The notes: generated by a model from the letters alone, not told the origin. A DNA stretch of 64,000 nucleotides from Actinoplanes sp. M2I2 (GCF_023544445.1 NZ_JALPVJ010000007.1:62001-126000); one strand, 5' to 3'. Shown: positions 56,307 through 64,000, counted from the first letter of the stretch. Program-made: numbers and translations.

Positions 56307-57668
56307 TTAATCTCCCATGGCCAGAAACACGTTCTTGACGTCGGTGAAGCTGAGCAGCGCGTCCGGCCCCAGCTCGCGGCCCAGACCGGACTGCTTCATG
56401 CCGCCGAACGGGGTCCAGTAGCGCACCGACGAGTGACTGTTGACGCTGAGCGCGCCGGTCTCGACCGCCCGGGAAACCCGCAGCGCCCGGCCCAGATCCC
56501 GGGTCCAGAGCGAGCCCGAGAGCCCGTACTCGGTGTCGTTGGCCAGCCGGACCGCGTCGGCCTCGTCCTTGAACGGCAGCACCGAGAGCACCGGCCCGAA
56601 GACCTCCTCGCGCCAGTGCCGGTCGGCGGCGGAGTGGGCCAGCAGCACGGTCGGCGGGAACCACCAGCCGTCACCGGACGGGGCCCGGCCCGCGAAGGCG
56701 ACGTCGGAGCCCTCGACGTACGACGCCACGGCCGCCCGATGACCGGCGGAGATCAGCGGGCCCATCTCGGCGGTCGCGCTCGACGGCTCCTCGACGCGGA
56801 AGGCCTTGACCGCCGGCTCCAGCAGCGACAGGAACTTGTCGTAGACCGACTCCTGCACCAGCAGCCGTGACCGGGCGCAGCAGTCCTGCCCGGCGTTGTC
56901 GAACACGGACGAGGGCGCGGCCGCCGCGGCCTTCTCGAGGTCGGCGTCGGCGAAGACGATGTTCGCGCTCTTGCCGCCCAGCTCCAGGGTCACCCGTTTC
57001 ACCTGGTCGGCCGCGCCCGCCATGATCGACTTGCCGACCCCGGTCGAGCCGGTGAAGCAGATCTTGCGCACGGCCGGATGGGTGACGAACCGTTGACCGA
57101 CGACCGAGCCCTTGCCCGGGACGACCTGGAACACGTGCTCGGGCAGCCCGGCCTCGAGAGCCAGCTCGCCCAGCCGGATCGCGGTGAGCGGGGTGAGCTC
57201 GGCCGGCTTGAGCACGACCGTGTTGCCGGCCGCCAGCGCCGGGGCGAACCCCCAGCCGGCGATCGGCATCGGGAAGTTCCACGGCACGATGATGCCGACC
57301 ACGCCGAGCGGCTCGTGGAACGTCACGTCGAGGCCGCCGGGGACCGGGATCTGGCGGCCGCTGAGCCGCTCGGGCGCCCCGGCGTAGTAGTCGAGCACGT
57401 CGCGCACGTTGCCCGCCTCCCAGCGGGCGTTGCCGATGGTGTGGCCGGCGTTGCGCACCTCGAGCTCGGCCAGCTCGTCGAGGTGCTGGTCGACCACCGC
57501 GGCGAAGCGGCGCAGCAGCCGGGCCCGGTCGCCGGGCGCGACCGCCCGCCAGGCCGGAAAGGCACGCTGAGCGCGGTCGATCGCCGCGTCGGTCTCCGCC
57601 TCGCCCAGCGACGGCACGGCGGTGAACACCGCACCCGTCGACGGGTTGATCACGTCAGTTGTCGTCAC
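56307..57668 (-). CDS. NAD(P)-dependent aldehyde dehydrogenase
   Basis: 453 aa from GTG 57668, behind GGGAGGGCGAT. ALDH superfamily: IIVPWNFP with Asn131, CFTGSTGVGKSIM, general base Glu229 in TLELGGKSANIV, nucleophile Cys263 in NAGQDCCARSR, and EVFGPVLSV. Oxidises an aldehyde to the acid; AldC/PuuC-like by neighbourhood. Somewhat shorter than the usual 475-500 aa, mainly at the N-terminus. Directly followed by the SDR gene. Confidence 0.93.
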   Translation of the reverse strand: MTTTDVINPSTGAVFTAVPSLGEAETDAAIDRAQRAFPAWRAVAPGDRARLLRRFAAVVDQHLDELAELEVRNAGHTIGNARWEAGNVRDVLDYYAGAPERLSGRQIPVPGGLDVTFHEPLGVVGIIVPWNFPMPIAGWGFAPALAAGNTVVLKPAELTPLTAIRLGELALEAGLPEHVFQVVPGKGSVVGQRFVTHPAVRKICFTGSTGVGKSIMAGAADQVKRVTLELGGKSANIVFADADLEKAAAAAPSSVFDNAGQDCCARSRLLVQESVYDKFLSLLEPAVKAFRVEEPSSATAEMGPLISAGHRAAVASYVEGSDVAFAGRAPSGDGWWFPPTVLLAHSAADRHWREEVFGPVLSVLPFKDEADAVRLANDTEYGLSGSLWTRDLGRALRVSRAVETGALSVNSHSSVRYWTPFGGMKQSGLGRELGPDALLSFTDVKNVFLAMGD

Positions 57669-57719
57669 ATCGCCCTCCCGCCTGGATCTTTACACATCCG
57701 GCGACGGTTGCTTCCGGCC

Positions 57720-57760
57720 TGTGGACAACCGCACCGCCGGCCGGGCCGGGCTGTGGACAA
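57720..57760. promoter_or_regulatory. Two exact DnaA-box sequences
   Basis: TGTGGACAA (complement of TTGTCCACA) occurs at 57720-57728 and 57752-57760, same orientation, 32 bp apart, in the 205-nt space between glnA4-like and aldehyde dehydrogenase genes. Flanks of both copies are also alike (CTGTGGACAACC). No origin features such as dnaA/dnaN are nearby, so a DnaA-titration or regulatory site is the most that can be proposed. Confidence 0.4.
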
Positions 57761-57820
57761 CCCGGCCCGGCCTGCGCCGCCCGCCGTAGAGTCGGGCCCG
57801 CCCCCTGGTCGGGCGGGGTG

Positions 57821-57870
57821 GGCCGGTTGCATTCTGGCCGTTGCGTTCCGGGCGGTTGCGTTTCGGCCGG
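57821..57870. repeat. Three 14-15-bp tandem repeats
   Basis: Units GGCCGGTTGCATTCT (57821), GGCCGTTGCGTTCC (57836) and GGGCGGTTGCGTTTC (57850) lie just after the glutamine synthetase-like stop, upstream of the aldehyde dehydrogenase gene. Helical-turn spacing of about 1.4 turns; possible iterated regulator sites. Confidence 0.4.
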
Positions 57871-57873
57871 TGA

Positions 57874-59220
57874 TCACATGCGCTCGAAGCCCCGGCGCAG
57901 CTCCCAGTCGGTGACGACGGCGTCGAAGGCGGTCAGCTCCACCTGGGCCATGTTCGCGTAGTGGCCGACCACGTCGGGGCCGAAGGCGGCCTGGGCCACC
58001 TCGCTGCCCAGCCACAGCTGCTGCGCCTCCCGCAGCGTCGTCGGCACCCGGTCGGCGCTCGCGTCCTCGTACGCGTTGCCCGGGGTCTCCGGCTCCAGCT
58101 CGAGCTCGTTCTCGATCCCGTGCAGCGCCCCCGCGACCAGCGCGGCGATCGCCAGGTAGGGGTTCACGTCCCCGCCCGGCACCCGGTTCTCCACGCGCAT
58201 GCCCTGCCCGTGGCCGGCGATCCGCAGCGCGCAGGTGCGGTTGTCGACCCCCCAGCGCAGCGCGGTCGGGGCGAACGACCCGGGCTGGTAGCGCTTGTAC
58301 GAGTTGATGTTGGGCGCGAAGAGCAGGCTGAACTCGCGCATCGTGGCCAGCAGCCCGGCCAGCACGCGCTGCCCGGTGTCGCTGAGGTGGGCCGGGCCGT
58401 CGCCGAGCATGGCCGACTTGCCGTCCCGGCCGCGCAGCGAGAAGTGGATGTGGCAGGAGTTGCCCTCGCGCTCGTTCGGCTTGGCCATGAAGGTCAGCGC
58501 CATGCCCTCCTGCGCGGCGATCTCCTTGGCCCCGTTCTTGTAGATCACGTGGTTGTCGGCGCAGGTCAGGGCGTCGGCGTAGCGGAAGGCGATCTCGTGC
58601 TGCCCGAGGTTGCACTCGCCCTTGGCGCTCTCGGGCACCAGACCGGCGCCGTACATGTCGTTGCGGATGCGGCGCAGCAGGGGCTCGACGCGCGCGGTGC
58701 CGAGCATCGAGTAGTCCACGTTGTACTGGTTGGCCGGGGTCAGGTCGCGGTACTGCTTGGTGAAGGCTTCCTCGTACGTGTCCTTGTAGAGCACGAACTC
58801 CAGCTCGGTGCCGGCGTACGCGGTCAGGCCGTGCTCGGCCAGCCGGTCAAGCTGGCGCTGCAGGATCTGGCGCGGCGAGGCGTACACGGGCTCGCCGCCG
58901 GTCGTCTCGAGGTCGGCCAGGACCAGCGCCGTCCCCTCCTGCCAGGGCACCCGGCGCAGGGTCGTGAAGTCGGGCTTCATCACGAAGTCGCCGTAGCCGC
59001 TGGACCACGAGGACATCGCGTACCCGTCCACGGTGTTCATGTCGACGTCCACCGCGAGCAGGTAGTTGCACCCCTCGCTGCCGCCGCTGACCACCTCGTC
59101 CATGAAGTAGCGGCCGTGCAGGCGCTTGCCCTGCAGGCGTCCCTGCATGTCGGTCAGCGCCAGCAGGACCGTGTCGATGCTGCCGTTGTCGACGGCGACA
59201 TCCAGTTCCTCGAGATCCAT
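57874..59220 (-). CDS. Glutamine-synthetase-like gamma-glutamyl-amine ligase (GlnA4/GlnA3 type)
   Basis: 448 aa. GS fold with the N-terminal LALTDMQGRLQGKRLHGRYF, metal/Glu site ELEFVLYKDTYE, KGECNLGQHEIAF, NSCHIHFSL, and INSYKRYQPGSFAPTALRWG followed by NRTCALRI. This pattern belongs to the GlnA3/GlnA4 group that attaches glutamate to polyamines or ethanolamine instead of ammonia, not to housekeeping GlnA1. No adenylylation-type Tyr motif seen. Preceded by GAGGAGGGG and an intercistronic hairpin; matches Rv2860c next to map in M. tuberculosis. Confidence 0.9.
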   Translation of the reverse strand: MDLEELDVAVDNGSIDTVLLALTDMQGRLQGKRLHGRYFMDEVVSGGSEGCNYLLAVDVDMNTVDGYAMSSWSSGYGDFVMKPDFTTLRRVPWQEGTALVLADLETTGGEPVYASPRQILQRQLDRLAEHGLTAYAGTELEFVLYKDTYEEAFTKQYRDLTPANQYNVDYSMLGTARVEPLLRRIRNDMYGAGLVPESAKGECNLGQHEIAFRYADALTCADNHVIYKNGAKEIAAQEGMALTFMAKPNEREGNSCHIHFSLRGRDGKSAMLGDGPAHLSDTGQRVLAGLLATMREFSLLFAPNINSYKRYQPGSFAPTALRWGVDNRTCALRIAGHGQGMRVENRVPGGDVNPYLAIAALVAGALHGIENELELEPETPGNAYEDASADRVPTTLREAQQLWLGSEVAQAAFGPDVVGHYANMAQVELTAFDAVVTDWELRRGFERM

Positions 59221-59237
59221 CCGGGCCCCTCCTCGTG

Positions 59238-59263
59238 GGGGCCGGGCGCGGACGCCCGGCCCC
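59238..59263 (-). promoter_or_regulatory. Intercistronic hairpin between permease and ligase genes
   Basis: Perfect 11-bp stem (GGGGCCGGGCG and complement) with tetraloop CGGA occupying most of the 49-nt gap, ending 17 nt before the ligase ATG; the ribosome-binding site GAGGAGGGG follows it. May tune relative expression or stop part of the transcripts. No U-run. Confidence 0.6.
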
Positions 59264-59269
59264 GGGTGA

Positions 59270-60793
59270 TCATTCGGTCGGCAGCGTGGGTTCGCCGTGC
59301 GCGGCCTTCTCGATCAGATTCTGCTTCGGCCCGGTGAACCACTTGCGGGCGCTGACGAACCACCAGATCGTGGCGAAGGCGATCACGAGCAGGACCGCGA
59401 AGATCGTGTAGTTGAAGTTGCTCGCGGTGATCGGGCCCGCCGTCGGCAGCACGAAGAGCACGCAGATGATCACCACCCAGACGATCGCGATCCAGCCCAC
59501 CGGTGCGCTCCACTTGCCCAGGCTCCACGGTCCGGGCTGGAAGTCGGGGCTCATCCGGCGGAGGAACACCGGTCCGACGTACGCGATGTAGAGCCCGATC
59601 ACCGCGATCGAGGTCGCCGCCAGGTAGGCCGTCGTGTTCCACAGCGACGGCAGCACCAGCAGGGTCGACAGGGTGACGCAGAGCCAGATCGAGTTCGTCG
59701 GCGTACCGGTGCGGGGGTTGACCTTCTTCCACAACCGCGAGCCCGGCAGGGCGCCGTCGCGCGCGAAGGCGTACGACATCCGGGAGTTGGCGGTCACCGA
59801 CGCCATGCCGCAGAACCACTGCGCGACCATGCAGATGAACAGCAGGAACGTGCCGGTGTTGTGGCCGGCCGCGTCGATGAAGATCTGCGCCGGCGGCAGG
59901 CCGAGCTCGGTCGTGCGCTCCGCCTCGTAGTCCTGGATGGACCAGGTGATCGCGGTCAGCAGCACGAAACCGGCGATCACGGAGACGACGACGGAGAGCA
60001 CGATGCCTCGCGGGGCGGCCCGGGCGGCGTCGTGCGTCTCCTCGGCCACGTGGGCCGAGGCGTCGTAGCCGGTGTATGTGTACTGCGCCATCAGCAGACC
60101 GACGAGGACGGCGTAGACGCCCGCCCCGGCGAAGGTGAAGCCGGTCGAGTTGTGCACCTCGGTGAAGACCTCGGACAGCGGCTTGTGGTTGTCCGGCACG
60201 ATGGCCAGAACGCCCACGATGACCGCCACACCGACCAGGTGCCACCAGGCGCTGACGTCGGAGAGCAGCCGGACGAGGTTGACGCCGAACGTGTTGAGCA
60301 GGCCGTGCGCGATGATGATGACCAGGAAGATCAGGAACGTGCGCCCGGTGGTCACCTCCATGTCGAAGGTCAGGCTCAGGAAGGCCGACGTGGTGATGGC
60401 CGCGCCGAAGTCGATGGCCGCGGTGACCGCGACCTCGCCGAGGAAGTTGAACCAGCCGACGAACCAGGCCCAGGCGGGCTTGTTGCGTTTGGCCAGCGCC
60501 GCCGCCCACCAGTACAGGGCGCCGGCAGTCGGATAGGCCGAGCAGACCTCGGCCATGGCCAGGGCCACGAAGGTCACCATGATGCCGACGAAGAGCCAGC
60601 CCAGGGTGATGGCGATCGGGCCGCCGGCGGTCATGGCGATGCCGTACGAGGTGATGGCACCGGCCAGAATGGAGATGATCGAGAAAGAGACCGCGAAGTT
60701 CGAGAAGCCGGACAGTCGGCGATGCAGTTCCTGCTGGTAGCCGAGCTGGGCCAGACGTTCTTCGTCGGTGCTGGGTGCGGGGTTGACACTCAT
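59270..60793 (-). CDS. APC-superfamily amino acid/amine permease
   Basis: 507 aa from ATG 60793. Twelve transmembrane helices; helix 1 FSNFAVSFSIISILAGAITS and the AEVCSAYPTAGALYWWAA block are typical of the amino acid-polyamine-organocation family, near GABA/choline-type (AAT/ACT) permeases. Hydrophilic start MSVNPAPSTDEERL and basic C-terminus. First gene of the gamma-glutamylation cluster, so its likely cargo is the amine that the GS-like ligase glutamylates. About 755 nt of non-coding sequence lie upstream. Confidence 0.9.
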   Translation of the reverse strand: MSVNPAPSTDEERLAQLGYQQELHRRLSGFSNFAVSFSIISILAGAITSYGIAMTAGGPIAITLGWLFVGIMVTFVALAMAEVCSAYPTAGALYWWAAALAKRNKPAWAWFVGWFNFLGEVAVTAAIDFGAAITTSAFLSLTFDMEVTTGRTFLIFLVIIIAHGLLNTFGVNLVRLLSDVSAWWHLVGVAVIVGVLAIVPDNHKPLSEVFTEVHNSTGFTFAGAGVYAVLVGLLMAQYTYTGYDASAHVAEETHDAARAAPRGIVLSVVVSVIAGFVLLTAITWSIQDYEAERTTELGLPPAQIFIDAAGHNTGTFLLFICMVAQWFCGMASVTANSRMSYAFARDGALPGSRLWKKVNPRTGTPTNSIWLCVTLSTLLVLPSLWNTTAYLAATSIAVIGLYIAYVGPVFLRRMSPDFQPGPWSLGKWSAPVGWIAIVWVVIICVLFVLPTAGPITASNFNYTIFAVLLVIAFATIWWFVSARKWFTGPKQNLIEKAAHGEPTLPTE

Positions 60794-61244
60794 GTGCGGC
60801 TCCCTTACCGAGGGATTCCTGTGACCGGTTGCTGTGACCGGGACCACGGCGTGCCGTGATGATCTACCCGCTGTGTTACGCCCGTCAATGCACTCCGTTA
60901 ATTGCGTTGCCCGGGCCTCGCCGAGCGCCGCACACTCATAGCCATGACAGGGCATCGGGATCTCTCCGGACGAGCCCTGCCGGTGTTCTGACGCCCTCAG
61001 CGGCGCGCGAGCCCTCGGCAGGCTTCGCGAACACCTCGGGGCCGCCATCGGCGCCCCGGCCCGCGGCGGCGCGGGGCGCGGTCACCTCTCTCACGCGGCA
61101 TCGCCGCGCCATGCGCCCGTCCCGCGTCGCCGCCCTCTTCACCTGCGCATTTCTGGTGGTCCGCAGCACCACGTACGTCGATATGTCCAAAAAATCTACA
61201 GCGGCGATACTAGAAATCCGACGGTCATGGGAATAGAGTCTCTG

Positions 61245-61480
61245 GTGTCGGCCACGCACAGCCGACACGAACATGGCACAGACCCTGAGTTGGCTAAGGA
61301 GGACGAGATACCGCAGCAACGCGCAAGCGCAACGTCCCCGACCCGACAAGAGGTGATCGCAGCCGATGCCCATCACTCCGGTGGTCTGCTAGCGGCACGC
61401 GAGCAGACGACCGCATGCGCCGGCGACGGCCGGCACCAGAATTGAAAAGCCAGGGCCCCGGTTACCCGCCGGGGCCCTGG
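61245..61480 (+). ncRNA. Candidate structured RNA with terminal hairpin
   Basis: Within the 755-nt space 60794-61548 three strong hairpins follow each other: GTGTCGGC/GCCGACAC (61245-61268, 8 bp), an arm pair 61380-61394 with 61398-61412 (13 of 15 paired, 3-nt loop) and the terminator at 61450-61480. A strong AAGGAGG (61298-61304) sits between the first two without a sensible coding frame after it. Strand is assigned from the downstream MerR gene; a leader of that gene or a separate sRNA are both possible. The upstream part 60794-61244 shows nothing recognisable. Confidence 0.35.
61450..61480 (+). terminator. Perfect 12-bp hairpin terminator
   Basis: CCAGGGCCCCGG (61450-61461) pairs fully with 61469-61480 across a 7-nt loop. 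It lies 69 nt upstream of the MerR start, so it would end a transcript coming from 61.2 kb or act as an attenuator. Strand uncertain because no U-run is present on either side. Confidence 0.7.
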
Positions 61481-61548
61481 ACTGTGCACCCGGCGCCGAG
61501 CCACCCGCCACCCGCCGGGACCCCCTGGACACCCCCCGGAAGGGCACG

Positions 61549-61920
61549 ATGAGCACGACCTTCGACGACGCCGACTTCCCGGCGTACACGATGGGCCGCG
61601 CCGCCGACATGATCGGCGTGACCCCCGCCTTCCTCCGCAGCCTCGGCGTCGCCGGCCTGATCGAGCCTCAGCGCTCCCACGGCGGCCACCGCCGCTATTC
61701 CCGTCACCAGCTGCAACTCGCCCTGCGCGTCCGCCAGCTCCTCGACGAGGGCCTCCAGCTCGGCGCGGCCTGCCGCATCGTCACCCTCGAGGACCGGCTC
61801 GCCGCGGCCCACCGGCGCATCGTCGACCTGGGCGGCGCGCTCACCCCCGAGGACGACGCCGACATCCCCACCCAGACCCACCCGGACATCGCCAAGACCC
61901 AGTACTACAGCGCGCCCTGA
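61549..61920 (+). CDS. MerR-family transcriptional regulator
   Basis: 123 aa from ATG 61549 with GGAAGGG upstream. N-terminal winged helix YTMGRAADMIGVTPAFLRSL, GLIEPQRSHGGHRRYSRHQL, then a dimerisation helix EGLQLGAACRIVTLEDRLAAA. No cysteine or other effector-binding domain follows, so it is a short MerR-like regulator, similar to those that act on stress genes in actinobacteria. It precedes, by 33 nt, the two-component pair on the same strand. Confidence 0.88.
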   Translation: MSTTFDDADFPAYTMGRAADMIGVTPAFLRSLGVAGLIEPQRSHGGHRRYSRHQLQLALRVRQLLDEGLQLGAACRIVTLEDRLAAAHRRIVDLGGALTPEDDADIPTQTHPDIAKTQYYSAP

Positions 61921-61953
61921 TGACCCAGTGACGGTTGTGGCAGCCTGAGGGGC

Positions 61954-63225
61954 ATGCGCAGCCTCGACGACTGGCAGCGGCCGGGGCCGACCCCCCGCCA
62001 GCGCCGCAACGACCTCGTCATCGCGCTCGTCGTCCTCGCCGCCGCGCTGCTCTACGTGATGCTCGCCCGCAGCGTCGGCCAGTTCGTCTGGGGCGTCGAG
62101 CGCAGCGCGGCCGAACATCTGGCGTTCGCGTTCGCGATCTGTGTCCCGCTCGTCTGGCGGCGCAGCCATCCCGATCTCGTCCTGGTCATCACGGCCGTGG
62201 TCTTCATCGCCGGCCAGGTGCGCGAGGCCCAGGAGATCCAGTTCGCCTCGGGCACGATCTTCGCGGCGATCTACGCGGCCGGCGCCTGGGGCCCCGACCA
62301 CGGCCGGTCCCGCTGGCTGCGGGTCGCGGTCATCGGCGCCATGTTCGGCTGGCTCGCCGTCGCCTGGCTGATCGCCGTCGACCGCATCCCGGCGGACGCC
62401 TTCCCGGACGGCACCGGCGAGCTGCCGCCACTGTTGTCCGCGCTGGTCAGCCAGGTGCTCGTGAACGTGGCGCTGTTCGGCTTCGCCTACTTCTTCGGCG
62501 AGACGGCCTGGCTGTCGGCCCGCCGCGAGGCCGTGCTGGTCGAGCAGACCGAGCAGTTGCGCGTGGCCCGGGCCGCGGCCGAGGAGCGCGCCGTCGTCAC
62601 CGAACGGCTGCGCATCGCCCGCGAACTGCACGACGTCGTGGCCCACCACGTCTCGGTCATGGGCATCCAGGCCTCGGCTGCCCGCCGGGCCATGGAACGC
62701 GACACCGCCACGGCCCGCGACGCCCTGACCGCGGTCGAGGACGGCGCCCGTACGGCGGTCGACGAGCTGCACCGGATGCTGGGCGCGCTGCGGACCGCCG
62801 ACGAGCCGGTGTCCACCCCGACCGCCGGGGTCGACCGCGTCGAGGAACTGCTCGACCGGGTCCGTGAGGCCGGGCTGACCGCCGAGTTCGCGATCTTCGG
62901 CGACGCCGTGCCGCTGCCCGAGTCGACGTCACAGGCGGCGTACCGGATCGTGCAGGAGGCCGTGACCAACGCGCTCAAGCACGCGGGCGCGTCCACGGTC
63001 GACGTGCGGCTGCGCTACCTGGCCCGCGAGCTGGAGATCGACGTCGCCGACGACGGGCGGGGCGCCACCCGCGCCGGCGAGGGCGGGATGGGCCTGGTCG
63101 GCATGCGCGAGCGGGTGGCCCTGCTGGGCGGCGCGGTCGAGACCGGCAACCGGTCGGCCGGGGGTTACCGGGTGCGGGCCCGGCTCCCGCTGATCCCGGC
63201 GCAACGGGTGGGGGCGTCATCGTGA
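61954..63225 (+). CDS. NarL-type sensor histidine kinase
   Basis: 423 aa. Four to six transmembrane helices (about 20-180), then a short coiled coil and the HisKA_3 dimerisation domain with His226 in RIARELHDVVAHHVSVMG, then HATPase_c with IVQEAVTNALKHAG and DDGRGA...GMGLVGMRER. No extracellular sensor domain, so it probably senses through its membrane part, as kinases controlling ABC exporters do. Overlaps the response regulator by 4 bp. Confidence 0.93.
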   Translation: MRSLDDWQRPGPTPRQRRNDLVIALVVLAAALLYVMLARSVGQFVWGVERSAAEHLAFAFAICVPLVWRRSHPDLVLVITAVVFIAGQVREAQEIQFASGTIFAAIYAAGAWGPDHGRSRWLRVAVIGAMFGWLAVAWLIAVDRIPADAFPDGTGELPPLLSALVSQVLVNVALFGFAYFFGETAWLSARREAVLVEQTEQLRVARAAAEERAVVTERLRIARELHDVVAHHVSVMGIQASAARRAMERDTATARDALTAVEDGARTAVDELHRMLGALRTADEPVSTPTAGVDRVEELLDRVREAGLTAEFAIFGDAVPLPESTSQAAYRIVQEAVTNALKHAGASTVDVRLRYLARELEIDVADDGRGATRAGEGGMGLVGMRERVALLGGAVETGNRSAGGYRVRARLPLIPAQRVGASS

Positions 63226-63878
63226 TCCGGGTCCTCCTCGCGGACGACCACCGGCTGGTCCGCACCGGCTTCCGCGTCATCCTCGGGCTCGAGGACGACA
63301 TCGAGGTCGTCGGCGAGGCCGAGAACGGCGCCCAGGCCGTCGAGGCCACCGCCGCGCAGCACCCCGACGTGGTGCTGATGGACGTCGAGATGCCCGGCAT
63401 GGACGGCCTCGAGGCGACCCGGCGGATCGTCGCCGCCGGCGGTGGCCCGTCCGTGCTGATCCTGACCACGTTCGACCGGGACGACTACCTGTTCGCGGCG
63501 CTCGATGCCGGCGCCAGCGGCTTCCTGCTCAAGAACAGCTCACCGGAGTCGCTGGTCGAGGCCGTCCGGGTGGTGGCCCGCGGCGACGCGCTGCTGGCGC
63601 CCGAGATCACCCGCCGGGTGATCTCGGCCTTCGCCCGGCCAGGTCGCGCCCGGGCCGAACCCGGTGCCCGCCTGGACGAGCTGACCCCGCGCGAGCACGA
63701 GGTGCTCATCGCGCTGGCCGGGGGCGCCACCAACGCCGAGATCGCCGCCGCCCTGCACCTCGGTGAGACGACGGTGAAGACCCATGTGAGCCGGGTGCTG
63801 ACCAAGCTCGGGGCGCGCGACCGGACGCAGGCGGTCGTGCTGGCGTACGAGCTGGGGGTGGTCCGGCCCGGCGGCTGA
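63222..63878 (+). CDS. NarL/LuxR-type response regulator
   Basis: 218 aa from GTG 63222 (GTGA overlap). Receiver domain with the acidic pocket LLADDH and phospho-acceptor Asp54 (VVLMDVEMPGMDG), conserved Lys near 104 (GFLLKNSS), and a C-terminal LuxR helix-turn-helix LTPREHEVLIALAGGATNAEIA...TVKTHVSRVL. Acts with the preceding kinase; the ABC-transporter gene starting 87 nt later is the probable target. Confidence 0.94.
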   Translation: MIRVLLADDHRLVRTGFRVILGLEDDIEVVGEAENGAQAVEATAAQHPDVVLMDVEMPGMDGLEATRRIVAAGGGPSVLILTTFDRDDYLFAALDAGASGFLLKNSSPESLVEAVRVVARGDALLAPEITRRVISAFARPGRARAEPGARLDELTPREHEVLIALAGGATNAEIAAALHLGETTVKTHVSRVLTKLGARDRTQAVVLAYELGVVRPGG

Positions 63879-63965
63879 TCCTCCGCCGATCCTCCGCGAG
63901 GAGGACCCCGCGGGTCCTGCCCGGGCCGGACGCTTTCTCCGCTCCCGCCGCCTAGCGTCACAAGC

Positions 63966-64000
63966 ATGCTGAACGTCGATTCCGTCAGCCGCAGCTTCGG
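63966..64000 (+). CDS. Start of an ABC-transporter ATP-binding protein (cut by window end)
   Basis: ATG 63966 opens a frame MLNVDSVSRSFG at the right edge. The pattern (L-x-V-x-x-V-S-x-x-F-G) is the usual N-terminus of an ABC ATPase, and an exporter gene is expected next to a NarL-type pair of this kind. Only about 12 codons are visible. Confidence 0.55.
   Translation, partial: MLNVDSVSRSF

Noticed and set aside
61227..61445. 72-codon plus-strand frame ending just before the 61450 terminator
   Set aside because: No ribosome-binding site at the ATG, many A-ending codons (ATA, CTA, GCA, CAA) unlike real genes here, and strong hairpins run through it; treated as structured RNA instead.

Overview
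The window is high-GC, densely packed DNA with many GTG/TTG starts and 4-bp stop/start overlaps. It carries an actinobacterial gene set: the clgR-pspA-pspM envelope-stress block, an F420-dependent oxidoreductase, BTAD/AfsR-type and SpoIIE/STAS regulators. Gene order tracks the Mycobacterium tuberculosis Rv2743c-Rv2861c region with lineage-specific replacements. From the protein sequences and the set of accessory genes I infer a member of the Micromonosporaceae (Actinoplanes-like); no rRNA is present to confirm this. I saw no tRNA, rRNA or CRISPR array.

Layout. 1-6.0 kb: end of an LLM-type oxidoreductase, SAM hydroxide adenosyltransferase, a hemerythrin-like protein divergent from a large AfsR-type regulator (dyad between them), and a Nei-type glycosylase. 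6.0-15.1 kb: pspM, pspA, clgR, pncC/cinA, pgsA, rimO, a membrane glycosyltransferase and ftsK. 15.1-15.3 kb holds a 165-bp element with perfect 22-bp inverted ends. 15.3-20.6 kb: ybjN-like gene, secreted S1 protease, RNase J, dapA, DUF2752. 20.6-26.8 kb is accessory: YcaQ-like glycosylase, two GNATs, a DCC thioredoxin-like protein, a 689-aa protein of unknown function, and an HTTM membrane pair. 26.8-27.3 kb holds two gene remnants, a sugar ABC permease tail and a glycogen-debranching-enzyme tail, back to back across what looks like a deletion scar.

27.3-46.1 kb is a nearly continuous minus-strand information-processing block: rimP, nusA, ylxR, infB, a TRM11-like methyltransferase, ylxP, rbfA, nrnA, a MATE exporter, truB, ribF, rpsO, pnp, pepR, a PAP2 enzyme and dapB. 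An approximately 800-nt gap (37.0-37.8 kb) holds degenerate tandem repeats and a possible 29-aa gene.

46.3-53.7 kb: Tat lipoprotein plus ferritin-like protein, nucleotidyltransferase-fold protein, VIT1-type transporter, map, a STAS protein and a 1197-aa hybrid sensor kinase/PP2C phosphatase/anti-sigma kinase. 53.8-60.8 kb is a minus-strand catabolic cluster: APC permease, GlnA4-type ligase, aldehyde dehydrogenase, SDR and two class-I glutamine-amidotransferase-fold hydrolases. The enzyme set fits import and gamma-glutamylation of an amino alcohol or polyamine, oxidation, then release of glutamate. 60.8-61.5 kb has no convincing gene but contains a run of strong hairpins ending in a terminator (candidate structured RNA). 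61.5-64.0 kb: MerR regulator, NarL-type two-component pair and the first codons of an ABC-transporter ATPase.
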